In this document: positions 60,883-64,000 of the stretch, in pieces | How the letters are laid out: every line of letters begins with the position of its first letter | Numbering within the stretch: the first letter of the stretch is position 1 | Position numbers and translations under genes: made by a program | The notes under the pieces: generated by a model | What the model was told of the DNA's origin: nothing | The model's input: only the letters and a program-made list of their open reading frames with translations | The model's database searches: none | From: UBA964 sp037444685 | GTDB lineage: Bacteria > Pseudomonadota > Gammaproteobacteria > Steroidobacterales > Steroidobacteraceae | Assembly: GCA_037444685.1 (NCBI GenBank) | Contig: JBBILX010000009.1 | Location: 62,001-126,000, forward strand | Length of the DNA: 64,000 nt | Direction of reading: 5' to 3'

Positions 60883-61214
60883 GCGAGGAATCGAAGCGCC
60901 GCCCGCGCGTGCCGGCAGGAGCCCGGCCGGTCTTCCTCGGCGATGGGACCTCGGAGACGCTGCTCGGAATGCTACTGGCGCTCGCCACCGAGGTGTCTGC
61001 ACTGGCGGATGAGCTCGACGATCTGCGCGAGGAGCTGACGCGGCTGCGGGGCGACGCGACAGCGCCTCCGGAGGAGACGGAGCGGCGCCGCGCGGCGCGG
61101 CGTCGGGCGATGATCGATCGCCTGCTCCGGATCGTCCACGAGGAGCTCGGCAGCCCAGCGAACGAACGGCGCAATGCCGCCTATCGCGAGTTCGTCGAGC
61201 AGTTGTCACGCTGA
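60879..61214 (+). CDS. Small helical protein of unknown function (cassette 2)
   Basis: 111 residues from ATG 60879 (AAAGGA upstream; ATGA overlap with the methyltransferase stop). Shared pattern with the protein at 49238: an FLGD turn, LLGMLLALATEVSALADEL, LDDLREEL, PPEETERRRAARRRAMIDRLLRIVHEEL. Helices with heptad-like leucines suggest a coiled coil. It is encoded directly before the Rieske oxygenase. No enzymatic motif is visible. Confidence 0.75.
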   Translation: MSEESKRRPRVPAGARPVFLGDGTSETLLGMLLALATEVSALADELDDLREELTRLRGDATAPPEETERRRAARRRAMIDRLLRIVHEELGSPANERRNAAYREFVEQLSR

Positions 61215-61231
61215 CAGGGAGTAGTGAGCCG

Positions 61232-62371
61232 ATGCTGATCAACCTCTGGTATGTCGCCTGCTTCGTCGACGAGGTGCCCGACGGCGCGCCGCTCGCCGTC
61301 CGGATGCTCGGCCAGGACTTCGCGATCTGGCGCACGGCCGACCGCGGGTTTGCCTGTGTCAGCGCCATCTGCATTCACCGCGGCGGGGCGCTCGGCCGCG
61401 GCGCGGTGCGCGATGGTCAGATCGCCTGTCCCTATCACGGCTGGCAGTTCGGGGCGGACGGACGCTGCACGAAGATCCCCTCGCTCGGGGACGGAGCGAC
61501 GATTCCCGCGCGTGCACGCGTCGATGCCTATCCGCTTCAGGTCAAGTATGGGATGGTCTGGGTGTTTCTTGGCGACCTGCCCGAACGCGAGCGGCCGCCG
61601 CTGCCGGACTGTTTCGACGGGTTCTATGGTGCGCCAGGCTGGCGGACGATACAGGGCCGGTTCGACTACAAGGCCAACTGGCAGCGCGTCACCGAGAATG
61701 GTCTCGACACCGCGCACGTGCATTTCGTCCATCCCGCCTTCGGCAATCCGGAGGCGGCGGTCGTCGAGGATGCGCCTGTTCGCGACCTGCCCTGGGGAGC
61801 GGCGAGCGGCCACACGTTTACCTCCTCCGAGAAGACCGAGAAGACAGGGGCGCTCGGCGCTGCGCTGCGCGAGACCGGCGCCGCGCCGCAGGGCCGACGC
61901 AAGCCGCAGAGCGAGATCCAGTTCCACATGTCGGGGCTCACGGTCATGATTCACCAGAAGATCACGCCGCAGATCAGCCAGGTGATCTTCTCGTGCAAGA
62001 CGCCGGTATCGCCGACCGAGACGACGACCTTCTGGATCCAGGCTCGCAATTACAAGCTTGAGCCCGAGCACGACGAGGAACGTCGGAAGGGCATCATCAC
62101 CGTCTACGAGCAGGACGCCGGCATCGTCGAGTACCTGACACCCGAGTTCGTGCCCTCCGGCATGGCCGACGAACTGTCGGTCGTGTCGGACCGCCTGCCA
62201 GTCCGCTTCCGGACCATGGTCAAGGAGCTCGCCCAGAGGGGCTGGGAGATCGACTCGCGCCGTCTCGCGGAGCCGAACGACGGGCCAGCCCGCGTGATTC
62301 CCTGTCCCGCGCGCCGCGAGTCGCAGGCCTGGGTCTTCGAGCCAGTGCCGTTGCGGGGCGGCGGCGGCTGA
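61232..62371 (+). CDS. Rieske non-haem iron oxygenase, VanA-like (cassette 2)
   Basis: 379 residues. The Rieske ligands C47, H49, C66 and H69 and the iron ligands D159, H162 and H167 (GLDTAHVHFVH) occur at exactly the same residue numbers as in the enzyme at 49643. The substrate pocket differs in the C-terminal half (SGLTVMIHQKITPQI), so the two oxygenases probably act on different steps or positions. RNYKLEPEHDEERR also matches cassette 1. It starts 18 bp after the small protein, the same spacing as in cassette 1 (17-18 bp). Confidence 0.93.
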   Translation: MLINLWYVACFVDEVPDGAPLAVRMLGQDFAIWRTADRGFACVSAICIHRGGALGRGAVRDGQIACPYHGWQFGADGRCTKIPSLGDGATIPARARVDAYPLQVKYGMVWVFLGDLPERERPPLPDCFDGFYGAPGWRTIQGRFDYKANWQRVTENGLDTAHVHFVHPAFGNPEAAVVEDAPVRDLPWGAASGHTFTSSEKTEKTGALGAALRETGAAPQGRRKPQSEIQFHMSGLTVMIHQKITPQISQVIFSCKTPVSPTETTTFWIQARNYKLEPEHDEERRKGIITVYEQDAGIVEYLTPEFVPSGMADELSVVSDRLPVRFRTMVKELAQRGWEIDSRRLAEPNDGPARVIPCPARRESQAWVFEPVPLRGGGG

Positions 62372-62394
62372 AAGCACTTGCCGGCGGCGACAAG

Positions 62395-62414
62395 TTGTAA
62401 TATTGCTATGACAA
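62395..62414 (+). promoter_or_regulatory. Candidate operator C upstream of the TonB-dependent receptor
   Basis: TTGTAATA-TTGC-TATGACAA: the most symmetric copy of the palindrome (7 of 8 arm positions pair). It ends 31 bp before the receptor ATG at 62446, the same distance as operator A from its gene (32 bp). Confidence 0.65.
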
Positions 62415-62445
62415 GCGGCCGGGTGGCCGAACGGGGGTGAGAGTC

Positions 62446-64000
62446 ATGAAGCGCTATTCCGTCCTCGCGAGCTGTGCGGCGACGACGTTCCTGTGCGGGC
62501 CTGTTGCGGTCCGTGCCGATGCCGCCGCCGAAGTCGGCAGCCTCGACGAGGTGGTCGTCACGGCACGCAAGGTCGAAGAGCGGCTCCTCGAAGTGCCGCT
62601 GACCATCACGGCGTTCTCGAGCCAGGACCTCGAGCAGGCCGGAGCGACGAGCATTCGCGACCTCGCGGTGGCGACGCCCGGACTGTTCATCAGCTCGGCC
62701 CAGGGCAGCCGCAGCGCAGATCGCATTGCCTTGCGCGGCGTCACTGCAGTGGCCGGAACAGCCGGCTTCGTCGGCATCTATCTCGATGGTGTCTACGTGC
62801 CGTCCAGCCTCGCGCAGGGCCTCGAGGTCTCGAACGTCGAGCGGATCGAGGTCCTCAAGGGGCCGCAGAGCGCGCTGTTCGGCCGTGCGACGCTTTCCGG
62901 CGCGATCAACTACGTGACGCGCCGGCCCGGCGACGAATGGGAAGGCCAGGCCCGGGCGTCTTTCGGTGAGTTCAGCCAGTACGACCTCTCGGCGAGCGCG
63001 AGCGGTCCGATCTCCGACACGTTCAGCCTGCTGGTCGGCGCGCGCAAGTACTCGCGCGACTCGATGTTCTTCAACCAGCTCACGCAGACCGAGGACGTCG
63101 GCGGCCAGTCGTCGCAGAGCGCGACGCTGGGTCTGCGCTGGCGACCGACCGAGAGTTTCGACGCCTACCTGCGCGTGCTGCTGTCCAATGACGACGACGA
63201 GGCGCCGGGCGTCTACCTGCAGAACTCGCTGTTCAACAACTGCCTGCGGCAGACGCCGACCGGGATCCCTACCTATTTCTGCGGCGAGGCGCTCCCGAAC
63301 CCGAATGCGATCCGGCTCGTGACCAACAACGCGGCCGTGCCGGCACCGTTCCGCGGCACCTTCCAGGACGACGGCAAGTCGGGACTCGACCGCGATTCCG
63401 GCCGCGCGGCGCTGACGCTCGAGTGGGATCTCGGCAACGTGCTGCTCACGTCGATCACGGGCTACGGGCGTGACAAGATCCGCGATGCGACGGACCTGAC
63501 GACGCGCGCAGCATTCGCTTACGGTCCTTCGGTCGGCCTGCCGTCGATCACGTTCGACCGCGACGTCCGCTTCAAGGACTGGTCGCAGGAACTGCGCGCG
63601 ACATTCCCGGGCGAAGGCCGCTGGTCGGGTCTCGTCGGTGCCTATTACTACGACGAGAGTCGCACCGAGGCGCTGCCGTATCGGACCGGCCCCGCTTCGT
63701 TTGCCGGCGAGCGTACGGCAACGAACTACGCGCTGTTCGGCCGCCTGCAGTTCGATCCAAGCGACCGCCTGTCGCTGGCCGTCGAAGGGCGTTGGCAGAA
63801 CGACGAGATCCAGCTCCTCAACAAGTTCCTGACCAACAACATCGACATCACGGTCGAGACGGAGAGTTTCCTGCCGCGGTTCACGGCCGATTACGAGATC
63901 GCCGAGGACCTGATGGTCTACGCGGTGGCCTCGAAGGGCACGAAGCCGGCCAGCATCAACACGGCGCCGGAGCTCGCCAACTGCCCGGAGCGGCAGAAGA
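62446..64000 (+). CDS. TonB-dependent outer membrane receptor (3' end outside the window)
   Basis: 518 residues visible, open at the right edge. A signal peptide (about 1-25, ending VRADA), TonB box DEVVVTARK (about 34-42) and a plug domain with DLAVATPGLFIS and VERIEVLKGPQSALFGR are followed by the first barrel strands. It belongs to the FecA/FhuA-like superfamily of receptors for siderophores and other large ligands. Operator C sits upstream, so it probably imports the substrate of the cluster across the outer membrane for the periplasmic binding protein at 56621. Confidence 0.92.
   Translation, partial: MKRYSVLASCAATTFLCGPVAVRADAAAEVGSLDEVVVTARKVEERLLEVPLTITAFSSQDLEQAGATSIRDLAVATPGLFISSAQGSRSADRIALRGVTAVAGTAGFVGIYLDGVYVPSSLAQGLEVSNVERIEVLKGPQSALFGRATLSGAINYVTRRPGDEWEGQARASFGEFSQYDLSASASGPISDTFSLLVGARKYSRDSMFFNQLTQTEDVGGQSSQSATLGLRWRPTESFDAYLRVLLSNDDDEAPGVYLQNSLFNNCLRQTPTGIPTYFCGEALPNPNAIRLVTNNAAVPAPFRGTFQDDGKSGLDRDSGRAALTLEWDLGNVLLTSITGYGRDKIRDATDLTTRAAFAYGPSVGLPSITFDRDVRFKDWSQELRATFPGEGRWSGLVGAYYYDESRTEALPYRTGPASFAGERTATNYALFGRLQFDPSDRLSLAVEGRWQNDEIQLLNKFLTNNIDITVETESFLPRFTADYEIAEDLMVYAVASKGTKPASINTAPELANCPERQK

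Overview
The window is about 64 kb of GC-rich (by eye roughly two-thirds G+C), densely coded bacterial chromosome. The gene order glnD-map / rpsB-tsf-pyrH-frr-uppS-cdsA-dxr-rseP-bamA-skp-lpxD-fabZ-lpxA-lpxB-rnhB-dnaE-accA-tilS, the complete lipid A genes and two or more TonB-dependent receptors indicate a Gram-negative gammaproteobacterium. The receptors and long-form PstC/PstA would fit a Xanthomonadales/Nevskiales/Steroidobacterales-like lineage, but this placement is inference. No tRNA, rRNA, CRISPR array or transposase was seen. No stretch longer than 300 bases lacks a gene.

Region 1 (1-6145): end of an unidentified gene, a first phoU, dsbB, and a tightly coupled envelope operon (LpxH-like phosphoesterase, unknown exported protein, GT4 glycosyltransferase, PAP2 phosphatase), then dapE on the minus strand.

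Region 2 (6146-19934) is a phosphate-starvation block: pstS copy 1 with a 2OG-Fe(II) oxygenase, a minus-strand TonB receptor plus lipoprotein operon, pstS copy 2 with a Porin_5-like porin, then pstC-pstA-pstB-phoU. Direct 11-bp-periodic heptamers resembling PhoB boxes precede both pstS genes, the lipoprotein/receptor operon and, more weakly, pstC. The two pstS genes share a nucleotide-identical 987-bp block (6385-7371 = 12842-13828) with unrelated ends, which suggests gene conversion. The block separates dapE from dapD-dapC-glnD-map, which lie in the same orientation on its far side.

Region 3 (19906-46345) is housekeeping: lysine/peptidoglycan precursor synthesis (dapD, dapC), nitrogen signalling (glnD), map, and divergently the long translation, isoprenoid, envelope-assembly and lipid A series through dnaE, accA and tilS.

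Region 4 (46346-64000, running off the right edge) is an accessory cluster that I cannot match to a described pathway. It contains two paralogous three-gene cassettes, each methyltransferase - small coiled protein - Rieske oxygenase (48094-50761 and 59761-62371). It also has a haem-oxygenase-like di-iron/PqqC-type protein, an SMP-30-like beta-propeller, an aldehyde dehydrogenase, and a seven-gene minus-strand operon (solute-binding protein, GntR/UTRA regulator, MFS transporter, Opp/Dpp-type ABC importer). A TonB-dependent receptor is cut by the window end. Three transcription units begin downstream of a shared 20-bp palindrome (8-N4-8, arms like T[TC][AG]T[AC]ATA) at 46361, 58241 and 62395. 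It is a good candidate operator for the embedded GntR protein. The simplest reading is an inducible uptake-and-oxidation (or modification) pathway for an unknown organic substrate; its chemistry cannot be read from sequence alone.
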